64,000 bases of DNA, from contig CAWCUK010000001.1 in the NCBI GenBank assembly GCA_963798775.1, positions 1 through 64,000 of the forward strand, read 5' to 3'. The notes under the pieces were generated by a model. It did no database searches, was not told the origin of the DNA, and was given only the letters and a program-made list of their open reading frames with translations. A program made the translations under genes and the position numbers. The DNA comes from CAWCUK01 sp963798775 (GTDB taxonomy: Bacteria; Bacteroidota; Ignavibacteria; Ignavibacteriales; Ignavibacteriaceae). Positions 43,437 through 52,152 of the stretch are shown here, one piece after another (position 1 is the stretch's first letter; each line of letters opens with the position of its first letter).

Positions 43437-43659
43437 CGGGTTTTGAATAATCGGTATAATAATAATAATCTCTTTGTTTAAAATTTCCCTTTAAAAGATC
43501 TTTGAACTGGGGATTTTCAGTTCTAACTTTCAGATTAATTTGCTTAGTATTGATAATAGACGAACTTATCGATTGAGGGAAAATTGAAGAACTTGCAAAA
43601 AATATTAAAAGAGTTAATAAAGTAAAGTGTGTAATTAAATATTTATAAATATATTTCAT
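43381..43659 (-). CDS. C25 peptidase fragment: signal peptide
   Basis: True 5' end of the peptidase gene: hydrophobic signal (LITHFTLLTLLIFFASSSIFPQ), then a short mature start. Translation start is coupled to the wecG stop (TGAGGGTTTATG). Confidence 0.65.
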   Translation of the reverse strand: MKYIYKYLITHFTLLTLLIFFASSSIFPQSISSSIINTKQINLKVRTENPQFKDLLKGNFKQRDYYYYTDYSKPGEFKLPYQNLNHCVASKF

Positions 43660-43665
43660 AAACCC

Positions 43666-44397
43666 TCATTTGAATACTAAACTTAATTTATATTTAATAA
43701 CTCTAAATAGAAAGAGAGGAATGCCAATTAAATATCGTTTCCAATAAAGTGAAGGATTGTTAATTAGCCGAACCAACCATTCTAATCCTAAAATTTGAAT
43801 AAATTTCCCTCCTCTTTTTTTAGTACCGGCAAAAACTTTTATGCCATCACCTACCGCCAAAATTACGTTTGCATTCAGATTATTTTTGTTCTTTATAATC
43901 CATTTTTCTTGATTAGGAAAACCAAGGCCGACAACAAGAATTTCAGGATTGGCAGAATTGATATCTTGAATTATCAATTCAGGGTTAAAATTATAACCTG
44001 AGAAATATCCTTTTATATTAAGATTTGTATTGGCTTTTAATTTTGATAAGGTCGCTTCAGTATCACCAAAGAAAAAAAAACTCCAATTATTTTTTAATCC
44101 TTCTTGGATCAAATATGGATAAAAATCCGAACCGGTAAATCTATTATTGAACCCTTTTCTGCAATATAAAATTTTAGAAGCAATATATACACCTATACCA
44201 TCCGGATGAATAATATCAAAATAATTTAATAGATCTTCAAGTCCATTGTGGCTTTTAATTTTATTTAAAATATCGGCAGTCGCATATGAAACAATAATTT
44301 GAATTTTCCCATCAATAGCATCATTTATTTTTGAAAGTAATTCGTTGTTTTTATACTCATCGATTCGAGTATTAAAAATTTTTATTTTTTTTAACAT
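43666..44397 (-). CDS. WecG/TagA/CpsF family glycosyltransferase (GT26)
   Basis: Transfers a sugar (ManNAc-type in characterised members) to a lipid-linked acceptor. Family motifs HPDGIGV, RFTGSDFYPYL, FFFGDTEATLSKL, LVVGLGFPNQEKWI and GDGIKVFAGTKKRGGK..GLEWLVRLINNP are all present. I prefer the ATG at 44397 (MLKKIKIFNTRI); the frame extends to 44424. Its start overlaps the upstream GT4 gene and its stop abuts the C25 peptidase. Confidence 0.88.
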   Translation of the reverse strand: MLKKIKIFNTRIDEYKNNELLSKINDAIDGKIQIIVSYATADILNKIKSHNGLEDLLNYFDIIHPDGIGVYIASKILYCRKGFNNRFTGSDFYPYLIQEGLKNNWSFFFFGDTEATLSKLKANTNLNIKGYFSGYNFNPELIIQDINSANPEILVVGLGFPNQEKWIIKNKNNLNANVILAVGDGIKVFAGTKKRGGKFIQILGLEWLVRLINNPSLYWKRYLIGIPLFLFRVIKYKLSLVFK

Positions 44398-45466
44398 AAA
44401 TGAGATCTTGATAAATGGCTTCATATTTAGGGATAATATTTTTTGCAGTATATCCCGATATAACTTTTCTATATAAATTTTCTCCTAGTTCTTGTGCTTT
44501 TCGAGGATTATCTATGAGTGATATAATTGCATCTGCCAACTCCTCAATATTATCTGGTTCGACTAGAAGGCCATTAACACCATCTTCTATCAACTCAGAG
44601 ATCCCCTCTACTCTACTTCCAATACAAGTTTTTTTCAATAAACCGGCTTCTAATAAAACCAGTCCAAATGGTTCTCTCCGTGATGGTAAAACAAAAATGT
44701 CAAATAAATTAAAATATTCATAAATGTCCTGCTGTGGTTCCAATATTTGCCATTTAATTTTAGTATTTTTTAATAATTTTAAAATTTTTTCTTCATCTTT
44801 ACCATTACCGATTAATAAAAGATGTAGATCCGGCTGCAAACTAACGATATTATTTAACGCCCCAATTAAAATATCTAAACCTTTTTCTTCAATATTAAGT
44901 CGTCCCACAAAACCAACAACGATATGATTTTTAGGAATATTTAACTTTTTATTCAAATGAGAAATTTCGTTTATCTTATCTATTTCATTTATGTCTATAA
45001 AATTGTGTAATACTTTAATTTTATCGCTGTTAATCTTAAAATAATCAATCAGATGATTTTTAACTGCATAACTACATGCGATTAATTCTTCCGCTAAATA
45101 GCTAATTCTCTTCCTTTTGTATACAATACTATGCACAGATGTAACAGTTTTTACTTTAAGCAATTTTGAAATTATAAAACTAATTAAATCAAAATATCTA
45201 TGATGTGAATGAATGACATCAATATTATAAGTTTTGCAAACTAAAAGAATCTTAAAGATTAAGATAGGAATATATGTAGTTTTTCTATAAGAACAATTAC
45301 AAACTATAGGCTTCATTCCGATTGAATAAAATCGTTTTAATCCATCTCCACCGAAACATAAGATTAAATAAACATTCCCATTGTTACTATTATTCACCAA
45401 ATGGAAAATAGTTTTACTTATTCCACACGTGGTGTTTAACTCTGTTTGTAAATGGAGTATATTCAC
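44372..45466 (-). CDS. GT4 family glycosyltransferase
   Basis: GT-B retaining transferase of 364 residues. N-terminal DVIHSHHRYFD, then the nucleotide-sugar site FVGRLNIEEKGLDIL and the E-x7-E motif REPFGLVLLEAGLLKK. Donor and acceptor are not predictable. The start faces a 106-base non-coding gap (45467-45572) in which I see no clear promoter. Confidence 0.88.
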   Translation of the reverse strand: MNILHLQTELNTTCGISKTIFHLVNNSNNGNVYLILCFGGDGLKRFYSIGMKPIVCNCSYRKTTYIPILIFKILLVCKTYNIDVIHSHHRYFDLISFIISKLLKVKTVTSVHSIVYKRKRISYLAEELIACSYAVKNHLIDYFKINSDKIKVLHNFIDINEIDKINEISHLNKKLNIPKNHIVVGFVGRLNIEEKGLDILIGALNNIVSLQPDLHLLLIGNGKDEEKILKLLKNTKIKWQILEPQQDIYEYFNLFDIFVLPSRREPFGLVLLEAGLLKKTCIGSRVEGISELIEDGVNGLLVEPDNIEELADAIISLIDNPRKAQELGENLYRKVISGYTAKNIIPKYEAIYQDLIYVKKNKNF

Positions 45467-45572
45467 ATTATATCATTTAATAATAGAAAGTTATTGAAAA
45501 GATAATTTGCTTTTAATATATCAATTTTTTGCTATAATAATTAACACCTTTTGTTTATAAACCGCTAAGGAA

Positions 45573-46652
45573 TTACTTTTTATTCTTATTATTTTTTAAC
45601 TTATAAATTTGCTCTAGTTCTTTTACATATTTATTAATAGAATATGTTTTTAATAGATAATTTTGCATTCCAAAATGATATTTATTTAATTTATCTTTCT
45701 TTTCGTTTATATCCGCCAAAGCTTTAACTATTTCTTCCGGCTTATCATTATCTAGACACCATACAAAGGGGGATAATTTAGGATCTAATGATTGTTTCTG
45801 AAGTGTAATAATTGGCTTTCCACAATAAACCGCCTCATATAAAGTTAAACCAAAAGATTCAAAAGATGGTAAAGAAATGAATACGTCTATTCTTTCAAAA
45901 AAATCTTTTTTTTTCACATATTGATTTTCAAAGGTTATTATAGCTTCTAGTTTCTGTTGCTTTATTAGAGATTTTAAATCATTTGAAAACTCTCCGGGAC
46001 CACAAATTAAAAATTTGTAATTTAATCCATTTATTTTTTGATAATTTGCAAAATTTATTAATGTTTTTAATCCTTTATATTCGACGATCCTTCCTAAATA
46101 TCCAATGGTAGAAACAAATTTCGGATTATCATTTTTCAAACCTTCTAAACTCTGAAAATCAATTGGATTTGGAAGTAGGAAATTCATTTTTTGATAAGTT
46201 CGTTCAAATTTATTTTGCAAATCATGTATGAAATTAGAAACTGAAATTCTTGGAATTTTCTTATAGACTCCGTAAGCAACGAATTCCTTTATGCCGCTTT
46301 TCAGCTTTAATTCATTTTTTAATATATAATTTCTTATTCTACATCCATGATTATGCGAAACCGAAATGGATTTATGAAATATTAAAATATTTACAACATC
46401 AATAAATAATCCGCCGGAATGGTTATGTAATATTTTATATTTTCCAATTCTTTGAAGACTGATATATCGATAAATATAATATAGCTTAAGAAGGTATGGC
46501 AATTTAACTTTTTTTGGCGGAATGAAATCTTTCTGGAAGTAGATTACATCGGAAACAATACTACTTTTATTTTGTTCTAATGAAATTAAACGTACAACTT
46601 CTTCAATCCCTCCATAATAATTTCCGGAACATATATGTAATATTTTTAACAA
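45573..46652 (-). CDS. GT4 family glycosyltransferase
   Basis: 359 residues, start MLKILHICSGNYYGGIEEVV, middle IGYLGRIVEYKGLKTLI, E-x7-E motif SFESFGLTLYEAVYCGKPII. Its start codon abuts the stop of the GT2 gene. Only weakly similar to the other GT4 in the cluster, so the two probably make different linkages. Confidence 0.87.
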   Translation of the reverse strand: MLKILHICSGNYYGGIEEVVRLISLEQNKSSIVSDVIYFQKDFIPPKKVKLPYLLKLYYIYRYISLQRIGKYKILHNHSGGLFIDVVNILIFHKSISVSHNHGCRIRNYILKNELKLKSGIKEFVAYGVYKKIPRISVSNFIHDLQNKFERTYQKMNFLLPNPIDFQSLEGLKNDNPKFVSTIGYLGRIVEYKGLKTLINFANYQKINGLNYKFLICGPGEFSNDLKSLIKQQKLEAIITFENQYVKKKDFFERIDVFISLPSFESFGLTLYEAVYCGKPIITLQKQSLDPKLSPFVWCLDNDKPEEIVKALADINEKKDKLNKYHFGMQNYLLKTYSINKYVKELEQIYKLKNNKNKK

Positions 46653-47561
46653 TTAATTCTTAATTATGTAGTGAAATAATTTTTTTGATGAATTTGTTTT
46701 AGTAAATAATATTCTAAATGTAGCACCTAAAAACATAGTAGCTTTAACAATATAATACCATAACTTACTTTTCTTCTTGAAATATAACAGTTGACTTAAT
46801 TTAAGATTAAAAATGTAGTCACTTGGTAATTTAAAAGATTTTTGTCCATAATGTTTAATAAAAACATCAAATAATATTATTGAATAATAACCCTTTTTAT
46901 GAGCAGAATATGCTAAATAAGTTTCTTCATAAGTTAGAAAAAAATCTTCATCAAATTTTCCAATCATATTAAATATATTTGCCCGAATAAACATATCTGC
47001 ACCACTTATAAAATCAACTTTGATATTTTTGGTTGGCAGATGAAATAAAGTTTGTAAAATATTTTTTTGATAAAAATGTTTAAAAAACTTATGTAATCCT
47101 AATTGTTCAAAATATACATCACTCACTCTAGGAAATCTTCCGTAAGAAAATTGAGGAGAATTATTCTCTCCAACTAAAATTCCGCCAACACAAAAAACGT
47201 TGTCGTTTTCTTTTCTCTCCATGAATTTATAAAACTTACTTAAAACATCATTAAGAATTTCTGTATCGGGATTTAATAGGAATAGATATTTTCCTTTTGC
47301 AATGTCTGCAGCTTGATTATTAGCATTGGCAAATCCAACATTTCTTTTATTTTTAATAATAGTAATATCAATACCATTGTTTTTTAATATTTCCACGGTA
47401 TTGTCTTCAGAAGCGTTATCCACTATTATGATTTCATATTTTATACTTTTTGAATTTCGTTCAATTGATTCAATACAATTTGTTATATATTTTTCTGAAT
47501 TGTAGCAAACAATGAGAATTGAGACTAAAATATTTAATTCTTTTTGTGTCGAAAATTTCAT
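46653..47561 (-). CDS. GT2 family glycosyltransferase (rhamnosyltransferase-like)
   Basis: GT-A fold: VSILIVCYNSEKYITNCIESI, DNASEDNTVEIL and the DxD equivalent LLNPDTEI, then ISGADMFIRANIFNMIGKFDEDFFLTYEE, as in rhamnosyl- and other O-antigen transferases. 302 residues with a basic, hydrophobic C-terminus suggesting membrane association. Confidence 0.88.
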   Translation of the reverse strand: MKFSTQKELNILVSILIVCYNSEKYITNCIESIERNSKSIKYEIIIVDNASEDNTVEILKNNGIDITIIKNKRNVGFANANNQAADIAKGKYLFLLNPDTEILNDVLSKFYKFMERKENDNVFCVGGILVGENNSPQFSYGRFPRVSDVYFEQLGLHKFFKHFYQKNILQTLFHLPTKNIKVDFISGADMFIRANIFNMIGKFDEDFFLTYEETYLAYSAHKKGYYSIILFDVFIKHYGQKSFKLPSDYIFNLKLSQLLYFKKKSKLWYYIVKATMFLGATFRILFTKTNSSKKLFHYIIKN

Positions 47562-47565
47562 TTGG

Positions 47566-48702
47566 CTAAAAAATATGACTATTAATTTCTTTGTTAAAAT
47601 ATGTTTTTAAAATATATTCCAAAACTTCATTTTTATTTACATCAACTAAACATTTGGGGGTCTTATAAATACAATTCCAATCACAATTAAAACAAGATCT
47701 ATACGAATAAAAATAGTGACTCTTATTGTTACTATCGTATGGATAAATCCTTCCCCAAACCCCTCCACCAACAATTCCAAACGATATTTTTTTTAATGTT
47801 ATAGCAACGTGTAACAAACCAGAATCATTTCCAATAAAAAACTGGGAATAACGAATAATATTTATCACATCAGTTAAATCTGTTTTCTCAAGTAATATAC
47901 TAAAACTTCGCTCATAAGCAGACCATAAATCTAAACCTTCATTTCCAACTATAACACAATTTAATTTTAACTTAGAAGTAATACTTTTACAAAGCCAAAT
48001 GTATTTTTCTAAATTCCAATTTTTTATTGGATAACTTGAAAATGGAGATACAACGAAATAACTATTTTTTTTAAGATTAAATTTTTGTTCTATATCTATT
48101 TTTTGAGAATATATAACAGTATTCTCAACAATCTTTTCGGTAGGATTAACAGCGTTTTTTAGGAGAGATATAAATATTGAACTATCATTGCCATAACCTC
48201 TTTCTAAAATTTTGGTATAAAAATAATTAAAAATATTTCCTAAAACTCGACTTAAATTTTTATTATTTGGAAAAGCAAAAGTCTCTCCGAATAAGCCGGC
48301 AATAATTGAAACTTCATCATCAATTGCGAGTCTTCCAAAACTTAAATTATAAACTTTCTCATATCTATTATTAAACAAATAATTTAAGGTACTTAACCTA
48401 TATCTAATAGATTTTCTGTAACTGTTTTTATCAACATAATTGATTATAATTTTACCATTATAATTTTCAAAAAGAGCTTTGTTTTTATCGCTTAATAAAA
48501 GTGTAATAGAATAATTTGTTTTAATATTCCAATCATTTGCTAATATCACAGAAGATAATACTGCATCACCCAATAAACCTAAATTCACAAACAAAATTTG
48601 CTTTGTTGGTTCTTGAAAATACTTTTTAATATAGAAAATCATTCTAAGCACAATAAATAGGAATACAGCTATTATATTCTTTAAATACTTCATTTTTAAC
48701 AT
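47566..48702 (-). CDS. GT9 family glycosyltransferase (heptosyltransferase-like)
   Basis: ILFVNLGLLGDAVLSSVIL at the N-terminus and FFIGNDSGLLHVA near residue 290 are the GT9 signatures (ADP-heptose:LPS transferases). Unusual points are a hydrophobic N-terminal extension (residues 7-25) and a Cys-rich end (RSCFNCDWNCIYKTPKC), possibly a metal site. 378 residues. Four bases before the GT2 gene. Confidence 0.85.
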   Translation of the reverse strand: MLKMKYLKNIIAVFLFIVLRMIFYIKKYFQEPTKQILFVNLGLLGDAVLSSVILANDWNIKTNYSITLLLSDKNKALFENYNGKIIINYVDKNSYRKSIRYRLSTLNYLFNNRYEKVYNLSFGRLAIDDEVSIIAGLFGETFAFPNNKNLSRVLGNIFNYFYTKILERGYGNDSSIFISLLKNAVNPTEKIVENTVIYSQKIDIEQKFNLKKNSYFVVSPFSSYPIKNWNLEKYIWLCKSITSKLKLNCVIVGNEGLDLWSAYERSFSILLEKTDLTDVINIIRYSQFFIGNDSGLLHVAITLKKISFGIVGGGVWGRIYPYDSNNKSHYFYSYRSCFNCDWNCIYKTPKCLVDVNKNEVLEYILKTYFNKEINSHIF

Positions 48703-48703
48703 T

Positions 48704-49390
48704 TTATAGTAAGCGCGATAAAATATAAATATTAAGTCGCTTTTTGAAAATTATTACCATATAAATAACAACAAAAATTTCGGTTAATAAAACAATAAAA
48801 GCGGTTCCCATGGCTAAAAAAAATGGCACTATAACTAAAGATATAATCATACTAACTATAACCATGTTTACTAAGATAATCCGATAATCCTTACTAAGGC
48901 CAACATTTATCATAATTTGTTTACCAATTGTATCACGGATTACAACTACTATTGGCACCCAAACTATAATTTTCAAAATCTTTATTGATTCTAAATATTT
49001 CATACCAGAAAATGTTGTAATTATTTCACTTGAAAATAAAAAAACTATTATTGAGCTGATTATCGAAAATTGTATAATATAAATGGAATAACTTTTAATA
49101 AATTTATAACCTGACTTTAAAGAATTGGAAAACAGACGAGTGACATATGGAAAAATTGCTTCAGATACATTATGCTGAATAATTTGCATGGCTAATCGAA
49201 TTTTGTCAGCTACAATAAAGCTTCCGACAATTTCATTTCCAGCAAATAATCCTAATATAAATATATTTGCGCTAGAGTATAAGGAGATAGAAAAAGATGA
49301 AAAAAAGATATCTTTACCAGAAACTAATTTATTTTTTATCTCAGCAAATAAAGGAAAATGAAACTTTAATTTATACAGTTTTATAGCCAA
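48704..49390 (-). CDS. Wzx-type polysaccharide flippase, C-terminal fragment
   Basis: Six or so hydrophobic helices with the PST/MATE-like pattern (DKIRLAMQIIQHNVSEAIFPYVTRLF). The frame upstream of this ATG stays open to about 49445 (LILLNSLSNIFIGTIGLILA), where one missing base separates it from 49441-49857. It would move lipid-linked oligosaccharide across the inner membrane. Confidence 0.82.
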   Translation of the reverse strand: MAIKLYKLKFHFPLFAEIKNKLVSGKDIFFSSFSISLYSSANIFILGLFAGNEIVGSFIVADKIRLAMQIIQHNVSEAIFPYVTRLFSNSLKSGYKFIKSYSIYIIQFSIISSIIVFLFSSEIITTFSGMKYLESIKILKIIVWVPIVVVIRDTIGKQIMINVGLSKDYRIILVNMVIVSMIISLVIVPFFLAMGTAFIVLLTEIFVVIYMVIIFKKRLNIYILSRLL

Positions 49391-49440
49391 AATAAGGCCT
49401 ATTGTTCCTATAAAAATGTTTGATAAGCTGTTTAATAATA

Positions 49441-49980
49441 TTAATTTAAAACATCTGCTTGAGTTTTTATTTCAATAAAAATAAAGATCATCCATACTAT
49501 TTTAACTAATAAGGTAATTGTAAAGATTAATTTCATATTCTCAACACCTTTAAAAAACCATTCAGGAAATAATACAGCACCAATTAATGATAAGAAAGAA
49601 AAGAGATAAATTATAAGATTAGAGGAAAATTTTGGGAAGATAAGAACGCTTAAAACAAAAATTAAAGTACAGTTAATAAATAAAAAAACTTTAGTGTATA
49701 TAACATTCCAGAAAATGAAAGATAGTTGCTTATTATCATGACGCTCTTTTGCAGTTAATTGAGTTGCTGATAACCCAAATCCATAGTCAATAATAATTTC
49801 ATAAAAAACAACATACGCGGCAGCAAAATTAATTATTCCAAAAATCTCTAAGCCCATTATACGGATAAGATAAGGGAAAGTGATAAATGAAATTAAATAG
49901 CTAAAGACTTTTAAAAGAGACCGAAAGAACTAAAGTTTAAAGATCTTTTCATTTTTCTTTATAAATTTAATAATTGGCAT
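49441..49980 (-). CDS. Wzx-type polysaccharide flippase, N-terminal fragment with in-frame TAG
   Basis: The open piece 49441-49857 (MGLEIFGIINFAAAYVVFYEIIIDYGFGLSATQ..KERHD in parts) is the classic Wzx second helix region. The frame extends upstream to ATG 49980 (MPIIKFIKKNEKIFKL), but a TAG interrupts it at codon 17, followed in the same frame by FFRSLLKVFSYLISFITFPYLIRIMG. Either TAG is a base error, or a start later in the frame is used. Confidence 0.75.
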
Positions 49981-50050
49981 TTATTTCATCTTACTGGGAA
50001 ATTTTTAATGTAAAGTAAAAAATATATATTCCTTTAGTTCATCCCTCTCC

Positions 50051-51373
50051 TCACTTCCCCGCCAGCCAGATTTCCGGATCCTGGTTGTTGCGGGAGTTCC
50101 AGATTTCGAAATGGAGAATGTTACCTTCTAAGCTTTCGCCTATTTGTCCGATTATTTTTCCCATTTTTACTTTGTCCCCTTCTTTAACATTTATTTGTGA
50201 AAGATGGCTGTATACTGTTCGATAATCATTTTTGTGTGTAAGTATTAAAACGCTTCCGTAGCCCGGAATCCATTCTATTGCGGAAACCACTCCGTCCGCT
50301 ACCGCTTTTACATTTAAATCGTTTGAGGCTTTTATATCTACACCGTAATTAAGTGTTACAGTGTTTAGTTTTTCGTTTTTATTTTCACCGAATTTTGTAA
50401 TCACTTTGCCGTTATGGACCGGCCAATTCATTTTTCCTTTTAGCGCCGAGAATGATGTAAACTCTTCTGTGGAGAGATCTATATCGTAGGAAGGCTCATC
50501 GTCTGTTTCAATTTTTGGTTTGGGAGTTTCGGGTAGAGTAGTTTTTTTTACGGCTGCTTCAGCTAATAGTTTCTTTTCTCTTGCGGCTTTTTCTCTTGCT
50601 AATTTTTCACGAGCCAGTCTCTCGGCTTCTTCTTTTCTTCTTCTTTCCGCTTCAACTATAAGCTGATTTATTATACTTTTAATTTTTAATTCGGCTGATT
50701 TCTTCGCTTCTATTTCCGCTGATAATTCTTTTTTATCATTTTTTAGGGACGCGAGTATTTGCTTTCGTTCTTCAAGTTTATTTTCCAGTCCTTCTTCTTC
50801 CAGTTGTTTCCGCGCCGCTAAAACTTCCTTTTCCCGTTTTTCGTTTTCTAATTTGTGTTTTAAGGAAATTAATTTCGCTTTGCCGGCTTTCAATTTTTGA
50901 AGATCTTTCCGGCGCCGAGTTGAGAATTTTTGCAAATATTTAATTCTAAGAACCGCCTGCTGTACCGATTCAGAATTGACTATACTTTCCAATTCATCCG
51001 CTTTACCATATTTATAAACCGCCACTACATATTTTGAGTAATTTTTCTTCAGCTCATTTATATTTTTCTGAAGCGTTATAATTTCTATTTCACTTTTATT
51101 TATTTCCGATTCTTTTTTTTCTTCTTCACTTTTTATTGAATTTATTAATTTGTTCAACAAAAAACTCTGCCGGTTATAATTATCCAGCACCGCGTAAGAT
51201 TCTTTTTCTTTAGCCGATTTAAATTTAAGCTCGTCTTCAAGCTTATTTATTTCTTCTTTAATTTTAGTAAGTTCTGATTTTTTTTGAGCGATAGGATTAT
51301 TTTCCTGCGGCAGTATTTTGCCGCAGCAGATTAGAAATAGCAGCGGAAGTAAATATTTAAATTTTATTACCAT
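50051..51373 (-). CDS. EnvC-like murein hydrolase activator (coiled coil plus degenerate LytM/M23)
   Basis: 440 residues: signal peptide, a long charged coiled coil (residues about 30-270, KEEINKLEDELKFK, REKLAREKAAREKK) and a C-terminal LytM fold (NGKVITKFGE, GYGSVLILTHKNDYRTVYSHLSQI, LHFEIWN). In active M23 enzymes the first zinc ligand is the His of HxGxD; here it reads NYGVDI, so the domain is probably a non-catalytic activator of an amidase, as in EnvC. Seven-base overlap with the gene upstream. Confidence 0.85.
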   Translation of the reverse strand: MVIKFKYLLPLLFLICCGKILPQENNPIAQKKSELTKIKEEINKLEDELKFKSAKEKESYAVLDNYNRQSFLLNKLINSIKSEEEKKESEINKSEIEIITLQKNINELKKNYSKYVVAVYKYGKADELESIVNSESVQQAVLRIKYLQKFSTRRRKDLQKLKAGKAKLISLKHKLENEKREKEVLAARKQLEEEGLENKLEERKQILASLKNDKKELSAEIEAKKSAELKIKSIINQLIVEAERRRKEEAERLAREKLAREKAAREKKLLAEAAVKKTTLPETPKPKIETDDEPSYDIDLSTEEFTSFSALKGKMNWPVHNGKVITKFGENKNEKLNTVTLNYGVDIKASNDLNVKAVADGVVSAIEWIPGYGSVLILTHKNDYRTVYSHLSQINVKEGDKVKMGKIIGQIGESLEGNILHFEIWNSRNNQDPEIWLAGK

Positions 51374-52152
51374 TTAATTACAGTCGCGTCGCTTGGCAGA
51401 TGAAAATCAATATTAATATTTCTTTTATTCGCGGCCATGGTTTTATAATCGATGAATAATTGCTGATTTTCCTTATGATTCAGAATTTGAATTTTATAAG
51501 GCACGGCTACGTTTTCTAAAAGATCAAATTTAGAATATTTTCCTTCTAAAACAAGATCATCGGAAGGATTTAATATTTTGTAATCAGTAATACCGAGCTG
51601 GCGAATATCTACTTTATATTGTGTTGTTTTCATCGATGATGAATCGACATAAGTTAAAACATATTTATCATAATCAATATCGTATTTGGTAGGATCTTTA
51701 TAAAGATGAGAAGTAAGATTAACCGAGCCGATAAAGGCGTCCATTAAATCGCTGAAAGACAAATCGATTTTAAATATTTGTCGGAGTACTTGCTCGTCGG
51801 CGGCTCCTTCATAAGCTGTATTCTGAAGCGCGTCGTAAAAAACAAAATTATCTTTTGTAACCAAAGCTTGGGCAAGCTCAATACCGAAAGGCCCCATAAT
51901 AGAAAGATAAATTGAATCCGGTTTTTCAAGAACTATTCTAAAAGAAGCGCTATTGTTAAACTTGCTGGATTTAATTGTAATTGTTCCTACACCTTCAAAA
52001 TTTCTAATTTTTCTCCTATTGGCTTCTAACTTATTTATTAATCTTTCGGAAGGCAAAATTTCAATATCTTCAGTGGGTTTAGAAGGAATACACCCTGAGA
52101 ATAAAATTGCGATTTCAACAAACGATAAAAGAACGACTATAATTTTCCTCAA
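51367..52152 (-). CDS. DUF4292-like lipoprotein
   Basis: Lipoprotein signal with lipobox FSGC (Cys about 21), then LINKLEANRRKIRNFEGVGTITIK and a LolA/LolB-like half-barrel pattern (SFRIVLEKPDSIYLSIMGPFGIELAQALV). Members of this family in Bacteroidota are thought to handle outer-membrane lipoproteins or lipids; the assignment is by pattern only. Between the TPR lipoprotein and EnvC-like genes with overlapping ends. Confidence 0.7.
   Translation of the reverse strand: MRKIIVVLLSFVEIAILFSGCIPSKPTEDIEILPSERLINKLEANRRKIRNFEGVGTITIKSSKFNNSASFRIVLEKPDSIYLSIMGPFGIELAQALVTKDNFVFYDALQNTAYEGAADEQVLRQIFKIDLSFSDLMDAFIGSVNLTSHLYKDPTKYDIDYDKYVLTYVDSSSMKTTQYKVDIRQLGITDYKILNPSDDLVLEGKYSKFDLLENVAVPYKIQILNHKENQQLFIDYKTMAANKRNINIDFHLPSDATVIKW

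Larger units (their letters stand above)
38296..43659 (-). pseudogene. Gingipain-type C25 cysteine peptidase (PorU-like), interrupted by about 13 indels
   Basis: The reconstructed protein is about 1,780 residues. Signal peptide at 43659; an N-terminal domain; the C25 catalytic domain with ALIGDADYDYKG, then the catalytic His in SYIGHSGTATW (frame near 41150) and Cys in ITDFGCSTAKFAEP (near 41050); CARDB-like Ig repeats; and a C-terminal FlgD/T9SS-like domain (NFPNPFSTDTYFTFNL, GVYLYKII, KLAVIR). The frame changes near 43430, 43045, 42715, 42480, 42285, 42165, 42020, 41970, 41360, 40110, 40060, 40000 and 39325, all single-base steps. The ATG has GAGGG upstream and sits six bases after wecG. 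Catalytic residues survive, so this may be a working gene hidden by errors. Confidence 0.72.

Noticed and set aside
45467..45572. Promoter or small RNA in the gap inside the glycan cluster
   Set aside because: No TAnnTTTG box on the minus strand and no stable hairpin were found.
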